In this document: positions 36,023-45,938 of the stretch, in pieces | Layout of the letters: each line of letters starts with the position of its first letter | Numbering within the stretch: position 1 is the first letter of the stretch | NCBI GenBank assembly: GCA_022452285.1 | Contig: JAKUNG010000013.1 | Span: 62,337 to 126,336, forward strand | Direction of reading: 5' to 3' | Length of the DNA stretch: 64,000 bases | Source: Terriglobia bacterium | GTDB taxonomy: Bacteria; Acidobacteriota; Terriglobia; Versatilivoradales; Versatilivoraceae | The notes under the pieces: generated by a model | What the model saw: only the letters and a program-made list of their open reading frames with translations | The model's database searches: none | Told to the model about the DNA's origin: nothing | Program-made: the position numbers and the translations under genes

Positions 36023-36952
36023 TTAAACCTCTGGAATGGCTAAGTCGGAGGCCCCTACCTGTGACATTAATGCCTCTGGATAATAACGTTGAATCATGTC
36101 TGAAGCTATTTTGGCACGACGAACTCGCTCTTTGGAAAGGGCAATAGCAGTTGCTTCGATGTGAGTACCACTTGGATATATGTCAGGTGCATTGCGGAGA
36201 CCAAGTTTTACGTAGATTGGAGAAAGTGCCCTAATAAATTTTGGAATTTCAAAATGGCGGACAAAACCTCCAAAATTGTCTGGTGTTTCTACATAGAGAT
36301 CAAGGGGCATTGATACTGCCTGTCTAATAGATGTCAGCAGTTCTAATGGTAAATCAGAGGAAACATTAAAGGTTCCACCTCCAAAATTCTCTAGGATTTT
36401 AACAGATATTGGATTGGTTGCACTTAACTGGACAGATATTTTAATGACTAAATTAGAAGGTAATTGTCCTTCCTTTTTAAGTTGGTTGACAACCCATAGC
36501 AAACCTAGATCGGCAACTAAGATTCCGCGTAGTCCCAACTCACATCCTCGTTTTATATCTTCTATAGCATAGACAATTTGATCCATTCCGCGTAGGCCAA
36601 GTCCAATGTTTTTTCCTGCTGGAGTTAGTGGTTGGGCACCAATATCAAAAGTGGCCCTTGGTCCAACGAAAAGACTGACCTCCATTTGATGATCTTTAGC
36701 CATTTTCAACATCTCTTTGATCTCGTGATCAGTCATAAGCATAATTCCACTCCCTTGACTTACACGATGAATGGTTAATTTATATTTAAGAGCTTCATCA
36801 ATAACTGTTTTAAGACATCGAGGGCCTTCTACACTAGGAATTTCAAATCGATATTGCGCTCCGTCTGGGAATCTCTTATCAGTATTATTGAATTCAGAGG
36901 AGTCCCCAGTAGGCAGGCCAATTTTTTTTAGAAAATTCTTGGTTTTATCCAA
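36023..36952 (-). CDS. U32 peptidase-like TIM-barrel protein, function unknown
   Basis: A 309-residue soluble protein. FPDGAQYRFEIPSVEGPRC near residue 30 begins a TIM-barrel-like chain with ..SLFVGPRA near 93, an IKRGCELGLRGILVADLGLLW stretch near 138, and VIKISVQLSATNPISVKILENFGG near 170. This pattern of barrel strands recalls U32 peptidases (UbiU/UbiV, RlhA), but the four cysteines of the U32 iron-sulfur cluster are absent: only two cysteines appear in total. I would therefore not call it a peptidase. It is a single gene with promoter gaps on both sides. Confidence 0.5.
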   Translation of the reverse strand: MDKTKNFLKKIGLPTGDSSEFNNTDKRFPDGAQYRFEIPSVEGPRCLKTVIDEALKYKLTIHRVSQGSGIMLMTDHEIKEMLKMAKDHQMEVSLFVGPRATFDIGAQPLTPAGKNIGLGLRGMDQIVYAIEDIKRGCELGLRGILVADLGLLWVVNQLKKEGQLPSNLVIKISVQLSATNPISVKILENFGGGTFNVSSDLPLELLTSIRQAVSMPLDLYVETPDNFGGFVRHFEIPKFIRALSPIYVKLGLRNAPDIYPSGTHIEATAIALSKERVRRAKIASDMIQRYYPEALMSQVGASDLAIPEV

Positions 36953-37071
36953 AGTTTTATCTCCTTTCGTCTCAAACTAGCAGTTTATTAATGGCTTCAG
37001 AAGCATAAAATATAATGGAGTTCTCTGTTATCAGACTAGTAATTAATGTTCGATGATTCAATCTAAAGATT

Positions 37072-38496
37072 TCAGGAGCCTACTCGATTAATTTTTTCTA
37101 TAGCGTTTATTCTTTCCCACAAATGTTCTTGGATCCATTGCCTATCCCACCATTCAACTGGGTTGACAGGAATACCTTGTAGAAATAAACCGAAGTGAAG
37201 ATGGTCACCTGCAGCTAAGCCTGTTGAACCGCTGAGACCTATGATGTCTCCCTTATTAACTTCTTGGTCTTGTTCAACTGAAATAGAACTTAAATGACCG
37301 TACAGAGAAAATAAACCACAGCCATGATCTATTAAAACAGTTTTTCCATAGATGCCTAGGTTAGTTGCATAACGAATAATTCCATTGTTAGAGGCTTCGA
37401 TCGGATAATGTTTCACTGAAGCTAAGTCAAAACCGACATGATCCTGATGATCAATCCGTACACCTTTATAGAAATAAGTACGGTGATCAGCAAAAAAAGA
37501 TTCTACTTTAGATTGGCTTAGCTGGGAGAAAGGTTCGGTCCACAAGATTCTCTCTGATGATCTTTTCGAGATCTTTTTAATTGTCTGATGATTCAAATCT
37601 CGGAGTTCATTATTAACCTGGACGAATTCTTTAATTAAGTCCTTCTCTTCTAACAATTCAGGATTCTTATTTGTTAGCTTGGGAATAATCTTTTTAAGAA
37701 ACTGTTTATCAAGGTGGATCCGTCGGTGTCGAAATTTCTTAGGAAAAAATTTAATTCGAAACATAGTTCTTGACTCATTTCCGGCTTTGTCTCGAGCTAC
37801 TAATGTCATTTTGGAATTTAGGGGAAGATCATAATGATATGCAAAAATCGAAAATCTGATTTGTTTATCTGAAAGCTGAGGAGAATATCCAGGGAAAAAA
37901 TGTGGACCAACTTTTACACCGGAAACGTGAGTATCTTTTTCAACTCGATATAAAATGCATTCGGAGCCACCTTGTCGAATATAGTGCTGACCCGAAAGAA
38001 CTTCAAGCTTGGGGGGACTAAAATCAAACGTGAAATCTTTTTTTATTACTATTTTATTACCACCGAATAATCCGCGAAAGGAAAAATCTTTAGCAGAAAC
38101 TATTATTGAAGCAGGACCCTCTCTGATTTGATTAAAAGTATTAGTTATTTTCCCAAGGTCGAAACTTTCAGAGCTGTTTTTTTCTGTAGTTTTATAAAAT
38201 ATAGGTGGTGATGAATACTGTTTATTTACAAGATTTATCGTTTTATTTCTTAATTTTAGGTCAATTACCACTTGTTTTAAACCAGCCCCTTCATCTGTAA
38301 CAGTAGCAATTAGATTAGATTGCCGTCCCAAACTTGTAAAGTTTCGATCAAACTTTAAACTAGGTGACTGTCCCTCCCAGCGATCAAAGGTTAAGAACAT
38401 AGCAAAACAGAAAATACTGACAAAAAAGATTAACAGCACAGATCTGAGGGATCGGATTGAGGAGTTTCCTAATTTATGATATTTCATGCGAGTCAA
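37072..38496 (-). CDS. M23 family metallopeptidase (LytM-type murein hydrolase or regulator)
   Basis: A 474-residue protein with an N-terminal membrane anchor (LLIFFVSIFCFAMFLTF near residue 22) and a long periplasmic part. The C-terminal LytM domain starts at VGFDLASVKHYP near 365 and runs through TVLIDHGCGLFSLYGHLS to GDHLHFGLFLQG near 447. The zinc ligands look present: His in DHVGFD, Asp in GFDLA, and the first His of HLHFG. It cuts peptidoglycan cross-links or activates amidases like EnvC. The middle domain (about 60-250) has strand-rich, Ig-like stretches. Confidence 0.88.
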   Translation of the reverse strand: MTRMKYHKLGNSSIRSLRSVLLIFFVSIFCFAMFLTFDRWEGQSPSLKFDRNFTSLGRQSNLIATVTDEGAGLKQVVIDLKLRNKTINLVNKQYSSPPIFYKTTEKNSSESFDLGKITNTFNQIREGPASIIVSAKDFSFRGLFGGNKIVIKKDFTFDFSPPKLEVLSGQHYIRQGGSECILYRVEKDTHVSGVKVGPHFFPGYSPQLSDKQIRFSIFAYHYDLPLNSKMTLVARDKAGNESRTMFRIKFFPKKFRHRRIHLDKQFLKKIIPKLTNKNPELLEEKDLIKEFVQVNNELRDLNHQTIKKISKRSSERILWTEPFSQLSQSKVESFFADHRTYFYKGVRIDHQDHVGFDLASVKHYPIEASNNGIIRYATNLGIYGKTVLIDHGCGLFSLYGHLSSISVEQDQEVNKGDIIGLSGSTGLAAGDHLHFGLFLQGIPVNPVEWWDRQWIQEHLWERINAIEKINRVGS

Positions 38497-38757
38497 ATTA
38501 ATTTAAAGATTCTAAAAGTACTAAACCGACTAACCTTAAAAGAAAGGATAATTTATTATGGGTATACTAAAAAGTCTAAGCTTTTTCCAAGAGAATCTAT
38601 TGTTTACAATTATCAACTTTTTTATATTTTAGGGTTCTTTAAATAGTCTGCCAATAGAACAAGTGGTTGACACAAAAGGGGAAAGCCCTCCATAATAGCG
38701 GGGTTCCCTGTGTGTCTTACATTAATTTTTACCTCAAATTGAGGAAGGAAAAATAGT

Positions 38758-39696
38758 TTGAGCCCCAAAAAAAAGAAAAAAGTTTTAGTTGTAGGCGATC
38801 TTAATGTAGACATTATAGGTACAGGTTTACAAGCTTTTCCTGTTTTGGGAAGAGAAACCACTACCAAAGAGATGCGCTTAAGTTTAGGTAGTTCTTCAGC
38901 AATTCTTAGTTGTGGTTTAGCTAAATTGGGAGTACCTGTTACTTTAATAAGTAAAATTGGAAAAGACGATTTTGGAAAATATTGTTTACAGGCTTTAAAG
39001 GCTAACAAAGTTAAGTCAGACAATATTCTTCAGGATAGTAAACTCAATACTGGACTTAAGGTGTCACTTAATTTCCGAAATGATAAAGCAGAGGTGACAT
39101 ATCCAGGAGCATCCCCTCATCTTCGCTATAAAGATATACCTCAAAAAGTGGTTCGTTCTCAGGATCATTTACATGTTTCTTCTTTTTTTATGCAGACTGA
39201 TTTGATTAGCTTCTTCCCAAAGTTATTTCAAGATGCCAGAAGAACTGGTATGACTACTTCCCTCGATCCAAATAGTGATAATAGAAACCAGTGGAATGCG
39301 GGTATTTGGAACTGCCTCGAGTTTGTAGATATTTTGATGTTGAATGAGATGGAAGCAATTAACATTACCCGAGCTAAGAGTGTTAACAGGGCCTTGGAGC
39401 TTTTTGCTCAAAAAGTACCTATGGTTGTAATCAAGCTAGGAGTCAAGGGAGCTGTCGCTAAGAGCCGAGGGCAAGTGGTCCAACTACCAGCCTTTAAGGT
39501 AAAAACCATTGATAGCACTGGGGCTGGAGATTCATTCGATGCTGGATTCCTTTTCAGTTTTCTCAATGAGTTTGATCTTCGGAAATCGTTAAATGTAGCC
39601 AATGCCTGTGGTGCTTTGTCAACTCGTGATATGGGTGGGACGACTATGCAAGGCACTTTGAAGGACATCCAAAAGCTAATTAGAAGTCGCCGGTAA
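38758..39696 (+). CDS. PfkB / ribokinase family carbohydrate kinase
   Basis: A 312-residue kinase. VLVVGDLNVDIIGTG near residue 9 is the first ribokinase signature and the C-terminal DSTGAGDSFDAGFLFSF near 253 holds the anion hole and catalytic Asp. The middle contains GKDDFGKYCLQALKANKV and ..NEMEAINIT, also typical. The start is TTG at 38758, well placed after GAGGAAGG. It is a single gene divergent from the M23 gene. The phosphorylated sugar or nucleoside is not known. Confidence 0.88.
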   Translation: MSPKKKKKVLVVGDLNVDIIGTGLQAFPVLGRETTTKEMRLSLGSSSAILSCGLAKLGVPVTLISKIGKDDFGKYCLQALKANKVKSDNILQDSKLNTGLKVSLNFRNDKAEVTYPGASPHLRYKDIPQKVVRSQDHLHVSSFFMQTDLISFFPKLFQDARRTGMTTSLDPNSDNRNQWNAGIWNCLEFVDILMLNEMEAINITRAKSVNRALELFAQKVPMVVIKLGVKGAVAKSRGQVVQLPAFKVKTIDSTGAGDSFDAGFLFSFLNEFDLRKSLNVANACGALSTRDMGGTTMQGTLKDIQKLIRSRR

Positions 39697-39813
39697 GTCT
39701 TGATAATTTACACCTGAATCTCTACCAGATCTAATCTAAAAAGTTATTCTGATCCCAGATTTTTTCTACAGAAACAATAAGTAGAAAATGGGAAAATTAT
39801 TTTTAGGGCGGGA

Positions 39814-40368
39814 TCATAAGTCTAGCTGAGTTGAAATTCTTTGAAGTGCTTTAATACAAAAGCTTATGTGTTCAGTTAGACCTATTTCTAGCTCAACGGC
39901 GCCATTCAGAATATCCTCACGGCTTACAGAACGTGCAAAAGCTTTATCTTTTAGCTTTTTCCTGACGGATCTTACTTCTAACCCCTTAATTTTTCTATCA
40001 GGACGGACCAAACTTACCGCTGTAATAAAGCCAGATAGTTCATCACAAGCAAAAAGAACCTTGTCTACTAGTGATAGTCGGGGACATTTAGTCCAGGAAG
40101 CATGAGACCTAATTGCATAAATTATGTCTTCAGGATATCCAAGTTGTCTTAGGATTAGTGTGCCTTTGTCAGGGTGATCTGGTGGGTTGGGATATTTCTC
40201 GTAATCAAAATCGTGCAATAAGCCTATAATTCCCCATTTTTCCCTATCTTCCTTATAGTTTTCAGCATAAGCAATCATGCAAGCCTCTACAGCTAGAGCA
40301 TGTCTAATCAGACTAGGATTCCGGGTATATTTTAGTAGCAGTTTATAGGCAGATTGACGATTTAACAC
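39814..40368 (-). CDS. HD-domain phosphohydrolase-like protein
   Basis: A 184-residue soluble protein. A His near residue 22 (SLIRHALAVE), LLHDFDYEKYPN with the paired H-D near 52 and a later Asp in FACDELSGF near 110 give the H..HD..D set of the HD superfamily. It probably cleaves a phosphate ester of a nucleotide or signal molecule, or acts only as a metal-dependent hydrolase. It lies 62 bases downstream of polA on the same strand, so the two may share a transcript. Confidence 0.75.
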   Translation of the reverse strand: MLNRQSAYKLLLKYTRNPSLIRHALAVEACMIAYAENYKEDREKWGIIGLLHDFDYEKYPNPPDHPDKGTLILRQLGYPEDIIYAIRSHASWTKCPRLSLVDKVLFACDELSGFITAVSLVRPDRKIKGLEVRSVRKKLKDKAFARSVSREDILNGAVELEIGLTEHISFCIKALQRISTQLDL

Positions 40369-40430
40369 AGCAATCCTCCTTTAAATCTTTATGAGTCATG
40401 CTATTCCTTCCGTTAATAATTCATTGATAG

Positions 40431-43049
40431 CTACATCTTCATCCAATTCTTACCAATACTAACATCTACTACAAGGGGAACTAAAAGTTTATAAACCCCC
40501 TCCATTTCTTGTTTGACAAGTTCTTTCATAATTGACAGCTCGTTTTCAGGTACTTCAAATACTAATTCATCATGAACTTGCAGGAGCATTTTAGACTCGA
40601 GACTTTGTTTTCTTAATTTGTAGTGAATTTGAATCATGGCGAGTTTAATAAGATCAGCAGCTGTACCCTGAATAGGTGAATTGACTGCTGTCCTTTGTGC
40701 AAAGTGGCGGAGGTTTTTATTATGACTGTTGATGTCAGGGATTTGACGGTGCCGTCCAAACAAGGTTCGAGTACTCTGACTTTTTTCAGTTGTTGTGATG
40801 GTCTGATTTATGAAAGTTTTTACACCGACGTATGTTTCAAAGTAACGGCTAATGAAATTCTGGGCTTCTTGGTTTGAAATTTTCAATTCTTTTGCCAATC
40901 CAAAAGCAGTTTGCCCATATATTATTCCAAAGTTAATAGTCTTAGCTCTTCTGCGTAACTCATTTGTTTGAAACAATGGATCTATACCAAAAACTTCAGA
41001 CGCTGTACGAGTGTGGATGTCTTCTTTTTTGAGAAAGGCATCGGTTAAAACTTCATCCTGTGATAGGTGTGCTAAGACTCTCAATTCAATCTGTGAATAA
41101 TCAGCAGCTAATAATTGACAGCCTTCTTTAGCTATGAAAACCGAGCGAATTTTACTACCGAGTTCTGAACGAACAGGAATATTTTGAATGTTAGGATTAC
41201 TGCAGGATAACCGCCCGGTTGCTGTTACGGTTTGGTGAAAGGAGGGATGGATTCTTTTAGTTTCAGGATTCACAAGCCTAGGTAGAGCATCAATATAACC
41301 AGATTTAAGCTTAGCAATTTGGCGAAATTCTAGCATCAAACGAGGAACTTCATAAGTATTAGCTAATTGCTCAAGCACTTCAACAGAGGTCGAATACTGA
41401 CCGGATTTTTTTAGTTTTCTTGGGGAAGGTAGGTTCAAATGTTCAAATAGAATTTCCCCTAACTGTTTTGGTGAATTAAGATTGAACTGAGCACCTGCGA
41501 CTTCAAAAATCCTTTCTGATAAATTTGCTGACATCTTTTCAAAGTCCACCGACATTTGATCCAATAAAGGTACATCAACTTGAATTCCATTCCATTCAAG
41601 TTCAGCTAAAACTTCTACCAAGGGCAAATCAATTTCACGATAAACTCTATTTAAGTCAAATTTTTCTAGTTGAGGCTCTAAACTAGAAAAAATCCTACTA
41701 CTTGCTGCACAACGTTGACTTACTTCGAGGGGAGTTTCCTCTAGAAAAGCCATAGCCATTTCATCTAATAGATGATTATTTCGGTTAGGTTGCAATAAAT
41801 AAGAGATCAAAACGGTATCTTCCTGCACTCCCATCAATTTCAGACCCTTTTGTCGTAGAGCCAAGTAGACAGGTTTAACATCAAAGAAAACCTTTGGAAG
41901 TTTAGAATCTTCCCAAAACAGTTTAAAATCTTCCAAGGTTATGTTCGAATCTTTTCCAAATTGAGCTATCCAAGTTGAAGTATCTCTAATAACAACTAAA
42001 TTCTGTGCACAAATGTTTCTTGGATTCTGAAAATCAAAGTCTAACCAGCAAAAAGAGGGTTTTTCACCTCGAATATTTTTTATAAACTGATCCACATGAG
42101 ATGGTTTAGCAATATTTTCTATATTGACAGGAATAGAATGTTTTGAAGAAATAGTCTTGGTAGATTTTTCCGCTATCTCTTCCATCATTGATTGAAAACC
42201 AAGTTGTGACAATAGAGGTTTTAATTGTTCTAGGTTGGGTTGACGAATTTTCATACTTTCCCAAGAAAAGTCAATTGGCACATCGGTATCGATGGTTACT
42301 AGTTCTTTACTTTGTATAATTTGCTTCTGGTGGTTTTGAAGTGACTCTCTATATGTTTTGCGTTTAACCTGATTACTTTTTGCTAGGATATTGTCTATGC
42401 TTCCGTACTGACGAACCAAGTCCAGTGCACCCTTTGCTCCAATGCCGGGCGCCCCAGGGATATTGTCCGCACTGTCACCCATGAGACCAAGAAAATCAAT
42501 TACCTGATTAGGTGCAACACCAAAAAATTCCTCTACCTTAACAGCATTAAAAAATGTATCGGTTTTTGCTTGGTGAAGAACCTGTACCTTACTATCAACC
42601 AACTGAAACATGTCTTTGTCGTTAGAGACGATGACAGTTTCGAGATTGTTACGGGTAGCTCTAAGTGCCAATGTTCCAATAATGTCGTCCGCTTCGAATC
42701 TAGCCATCTGAAAAATGGGAATTTTCATTGCTTGACAAAATTCTCTGATCGAAGGTAACTGGGATGCTAAATCATCTGGCATTTTTGTACGATTTGCCTT
42801 ATATGCTTGGAAAACTTCATGTCGAAATGTTGGTTTATCAGTATCTAAAACAATCGCTAAATAATCTGGTTGATGTTGTCGAATCAACTTCCGAATCATT
42901 GAAGCAAAACCATAGATTGCATTTGTGGGCTTTCCTTGACTATTAGATAAATGTCGAATTGCGTAAAAAGCTCTAAAAATGTGAGACATTCCGTCGACCA
43001 AGAACAAACGCTTTAACTTGGTCTGACTTAGCGATCCAGATTTAGTCAT
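40431..43049 (-). CDS. polA: DNA polymerase I
   Basis: An 872-residue family A polymerase for Okazaki-fragment processing and repair. The 5' nuclease is intact (FLVDGMSHIFRAF near 16, VSNDKDMFQLV, GDSADNIPGAPGIGAKG near 190). The polymerase domain has motif A ADYSQIELRVLAHLS near 640, motif B RRAKTINFGIIYGQT near 690 and motif C LQVHDELVFEVP near 825. The middle 3'-5' exonuclease domain looks inactive: the DTE-like position reads LDFDF, the segment aligned with the second carboxylate (NLKYDR in E. coli) reads VKPVY, and the third motif Asp is Ser. So it probably lacks proofreading, as in Thermus and Bacillus Pol I. It is upstream of the HD gene. Confidence 0.96.
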   Translation of the reverse strand: MTKSGSLSQTKLKRLFLVDGMSHIFRAFYAIRHLSNSQGKPTNAIYGFASMIRKLIRQHQPDYLAIVLDTDKPTFRHEVFQAYKANRTKMPDDLASQLPSIREFCQAMKIPIFQMARFEADDIIGTLALRATRNNLETVIVSNDKDMFQLVDSKVQVLHQAKTDTFFNAVKVEEFFGVAPNQVIDFLGLMGDSADNIPGAPGIGAKGALDLVRQYGSIDNILAKSNQVKRKTYRESLQNHQKQIIQSKELVTIDTDVPIDFSWESMKIRQPNLEQLKPLLSQLGFQSMMEEIAEKSTKTISSKHSIPVNIENIAKPSHVDQFIKNIRGEKPSFCWLDFDFQNPRNICAQNLVVIRDTSTWIAQFGKDSNITLEDFKLFWEDSKLPKVFFDVKPVYLALRQKGLKLMGVQEDTVLISYLLQPNRNNHLLDEMAMAFLEETPLEVSQRCAASSRIFSSLEPQLEKFDLNRVYREIDLPLVEVLAELEWNGIQVDVPLLDQMSVDFEKMSANLSERIFEVAGAQFNLNSPKQLGEILFEHLNLPSPRKLKKSGQYSTSVEVLEQLANTYEVPRLMLEFRQIAKLKSGYIDALPRLVNPETKRIHPSFHQTVTATGRLSCSNPNIQNIPVRSELGSKIRSVFIAKEGCQLLAADYSQIELRVLAHLSQDEVLTDAFLKKEDIHTRTASEVFGIDPLFQTNELRRRAKTINFGIIYGQTAFGLAKELKISNQEAQNFISRYFETYVGVKTFINQTITTTEKSQSTRTLFGRHRQIPDINSHNKNLRHFAQRTAVNSPIQGTAADLIKLAMIQIHYKLRKQSLESKMLLQVHDELVFEVPENELSIMKELVKQEMEGVYKLLVPLVVDVSIGKNWMKM

Positions 43050-43319
43050 AGGCTCCAGGCCTTTCTATTGATAGCCTATCATCAAACTTCAGAGATATTC
43101 TGTCAATGTTTGACTGTTTAGCAAGGGAAGAGACGCCTGATTCAAGATTCAATGATTTTTTAGTATGGGATTATAAATAGTTATTGATGTTTGAATCGTA
43201 CAAATCTGGTGGAAAAGAACTTTTTGTTGTTTAATGGATCTCCATTGACCTAAAACCCACCTCGAAATATAGTTAATAATGAAATCGAAGTTTCAGTTGA
43301 TTAGTGCAAGGAGAATAGA

Positions 43320-45266
43320 ATGAAAAGTCGCAAAAAGAAACATGAATTTCAAACAGAAGTCAAACAGCTATTGGATCTTATGATTCATGCTCTTTATACA
43401 AATAAAGATATTTTTTTACGTGAATTAATTTCTAATAGTTCTGATGCATTAGATAAATTACGTTTGGAAAGCTTGACCAAACAGGATCTTCTACCGGAAG
43501 GAGAATTTAAGATATTTCTAAAAGTTGATCCACTTAAAAGAACGTTGAGTATTGAAGACAACGGTATTGGTATGTCGAGTCAAGAAATCATTGACAATAT
43601 TGGAACAATTGCTCGTTCTGGAACCAAAGAATTTTTGGGAGCAGTTAAGAAAAAGGGAAAAGATGAGTCTATCGATTTAATTGGTCAATTTGGTGTAGGT
43701 TTTTATTCTTGTTTTATGGTAGCAGAAAAAGTTGAGGTAGAGACTCGACGGGCTGGAGAGGAATCTGGGACCCACTGGGAATCGACTGGTGATGGTGGAT
43801 ATCTGGTTCAAGATATGGAAAAAGATGCAGCTGGAACTAGAGTCATTGTTCATCTTAAACCGGAGGATTCCGAAGCTGAACTAAAAGATTACACATCAGA
43901 AGAAACGGTTAGATCAATTGTAAAGAAGTACTCCGACTTTGTAGCTTATCCTATTCAAATGGAGGTAGAACGCAAGGAAAAGGAGACTGATTCAGAGGGT
44001 CAGGTAAAGGAAAATTCTCCAGAAAAAACAGTGATTAGACAAGAAACCCTTAATTCCATGAAAGCTATTTGGATGCAACCTAAGGATAAAGTTACTGACG
44101 AAGAATATAAAGAATTTTATAAGCATATCTCACATGATTGGAATGATCCATTGGAATCAATTACCGCTAAGCTAGAAGGTACTTTTGAGGCTCAAGCGTT
44201 ATTATTTATTCCCTCTAAAGCTCCTTTTGATCTTCATTTTCAAGAGAGTACTAACCGGGGAATTCAACTGTATGTGAATCGTGTTTTTATCATGGACGAA
44301 TGTAGAGATCTTATGCCGGAATATCTTAGATTTGTAAGAGGCGTTGTAGATTCAGATTCCCTCAGTTTGAATATTTCCAGGGAAATGCTGCAACAGAATA
44401 AGCAAATCAAAGCTATTCGTAAATTCTTGGTAAAAAAAGTACTGGATACTTTTTGTGAGATGAAAGACAAAAAAAGAGAACAATACTTAATCTTGTGGCA
44501 GGAATTTGGGTCTTTAATCAAACAGGGATTCCTAAATTGGGAGGAAAAGAAAGAACGTCTTTTAGATTTGTTACTTTATCGTTCTAGCCATAACGTTGAA
44601 AAATTAACCTCACTGCGGGATTATCTAGATCGAAGTAAAGAGGATCAAGAAGCTATTTACTATTTGACCGGTCCCTCACAAGAAGCTGTAGAAAATTCCC
44701 CACATCTAGAGGCTTTCGAAGAAAAAGGTTATGAGGTTTTATATTGGACTGAGCCAGTAGATGAATTGGTAGCTCCTTATCTGGGTGAATATCAAGGCAA
44801 AAAATTTCAATCTGTGGGTAAGGGAGAAATTAACCTTTCTTCAACAAAAGAAAAAGAAAAGTCAGATGATCAAAGGAAAGAAGAGACAAGGACCTATGGT
44901 AATCTCATGGAATGCTTAAAAGATCATTTAGAAGAAGAAGTAAAAGAGGTCAGACTATCTAACAGACTAACTGCTTCGGCTGTTTGTTTAGTGGGTGAAA
45001 CAAACGATGTTTCTCCAGTAATGGAAGATTTAATGAGAAGGTCAGGACAACCATTTAGTAAGACAAAGCGTATTCTTGAATTGAATCCAAAGCATCCCAT
45101 GTTAGAAAAAATACAAGGTATTTTTGCTCAAGAACCTAAGTCACGAGAATTAAAGGCCTATGCTCAGTTACTATATGGTCAAGCAGTATTGTCAGAAGGC
45201 AGTCAATTAAGTGATCCAGCCGGCTTTAGTAAATTAGTAGCTGAGATGATGACTAAATCTCTTTGA
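43320..45266 (+). CDS. htpG: Chaperone HtpG (Hsp90)
   Basis: A 648-residue Hsp90 homologue that matures client proteins with ATP in the cytoplasm. The GHKL nucleotide domain has FLRELISNSSDALDKLR near 37, IEDNGIGM near 80 and IGQFGVGFYSCFMVA near 120. The middle domain catalytic Arg is in SLNISREMLQQNK near 355. The C-terminal dimer domain is complete. GGAG lies 8 bases before the ATG. No CIRCE element or obvious heat-shock sigma motif is visible in the 270-base gap upstream. Confidence 0.96.
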   Translation: MKSRKKKHEFQTEVKQLLDLMIHALYTNKDIFLRELISNSSDALDKLRLESLTKQDLLPEGEFKIFLKVDPLKRTLSIEDNGIGMSSQEIIDNIGTIARSGTKEFLGAVKKKGKDESIDLIGQFGVGFYSCFMVAEKVEVETRRAGEESGTHWESTGDGGYLVQDMEKDAAGTRVIVHLKPEDSEAELKDYTSEETVRSIVKKYSDFVAYPIQMEVERKEKETDSEGQVKENSPEKTVIRQETLNSMKAIWMQPKDKVTDEEYKEFYKHISHDWNDPLESITAKLEGTFEAQALLFIPSKAPFDLHFQESTNRGIQLYVNRVFIMDECRDLMPEYLRFVRGVVDSDSLSLNISREMLQQNKQIKAIRKFLVKKVLDTFCEMKDKKREQYLILWQEFGSLIKQGFLNWEEKKERLLDLLLYRSSHNVEKLTSLRDYLDRSKEDQEAIYYLTGPSQEAVENSPHLEAFEEKGYEVLYWTEPVDELVAPYLGEYQGKKFQSVGKGEINLSSTKEKEKSDDQRKEETRTYGNLMECLKDHLEEEVKEVRLSNRLTASAVCLVGETNDVSPVMEDLMRRSGQPFSKTKRILELNPKHPMLEKIQGIFAQEPKSRELKAYAQLLYGQAVLSEGSQLSDPAGFSKLVAEMMTKSL

Positions 45267-45348
45267 CTGCCTTTTGAATAGTTGGAGGATGGGGTTTTTT
45301 AAAGCTAATATTTCTAGTTAAAAATTTTGTCGTTAAATCACGGATAAT

Positions 45349-45690
45349 TTACTGTTTGGCAAAGTTGCGGATCATTGCTACTAGTGCCTTGATCTGTTCC
45401 GCTGAAAAATTCTTTTTGCTTCCTTCTCCAAAAGCAGGCATTTTAATTTGCCCTGTACCTGAACCTTTACTGATTGCTTTAATTAGTTGTTCATCACTGT
45501 GTCTGTCTTGCCATTTTTTGTTAGTAAAATCTGGTGTTTTCATCATTGATAATCCCTTGCCGTCTGCTTTATGACACATGGAACAATTTTTCTTGTATAA
45601 GGCAGAGACATCTAGCTCACCTTCAGCAAAAACATTAAAGTTAGTAAGCCAAATCATTCCAAACAGAATGCCTCCAAGTCGAAAATTCAT
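45349..45690 (-). CDS. Small periplasmic cytochrome c
   Basis: A 113-residue class I cytochrome c. The signal peptide ends in NVFA|EGELDVS. The haem motif CSMCH is at about residues 36-40 and the axial Met is probably in KMPAFGEGS near 85. It carries electrons in the periplasm. It is a single gene with no oxidase next to it, between htpG and a glycosyltransferase. It is a small monohaem protein of the c5/c6/c8 general type; the redox partner is unknown. Confidence 0.9.
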   Translation of the reverse strand: MNFRLGGILFGMIWLTNFNVFAEGELDVSALYKKNCSMCHKADGKGLSMMKTPDFTNKKWQDRHSDEQLIKAISKGSGTGQIKMPAFGEGSKKNFSAEQIKALVAMIRNFAKQ

Positions 45691-45938
45691 TGAAACTATA
45701 CCTCCTGAATAATCAAAATCAATTTTTTTAATTTATAATAAAAATAATTAGCTTAATTAAGGGGAATTCTTTATTTTTCTACTTGTGGAAATTATAGTCT
45801 AAGTTTGATTTAAGGATCACTAAAAAAATCGTTCATAGACCCTCTCAAGACCTACCAACTTGGTTGCTAAATAGTTTCCATCCACTAATGACTAATCAGA
45901 TTACTTATCTATTTCTTAAAAGTTTTTAGTGTGTAATA

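Noticed and set aside
38640..38757. Terminator hairpin between the M23 and PfkB genes
   Set aside because: The GGGGAA...TTCCCT arms do not pair without mismatches, and the genes on either side diverge.
38622..39023. 133-residue ORF on the minus strand
   Set aside because: It overlaps the start and first third of the intact PfkB kinase gene and has no domain pattern.
43050..43319. CIRCE or heat-shock promoter upstream of htpG
   Set aside because: No TTAGCACTC inverted repeat or CTTGAA/CCCCAT pair is seen.
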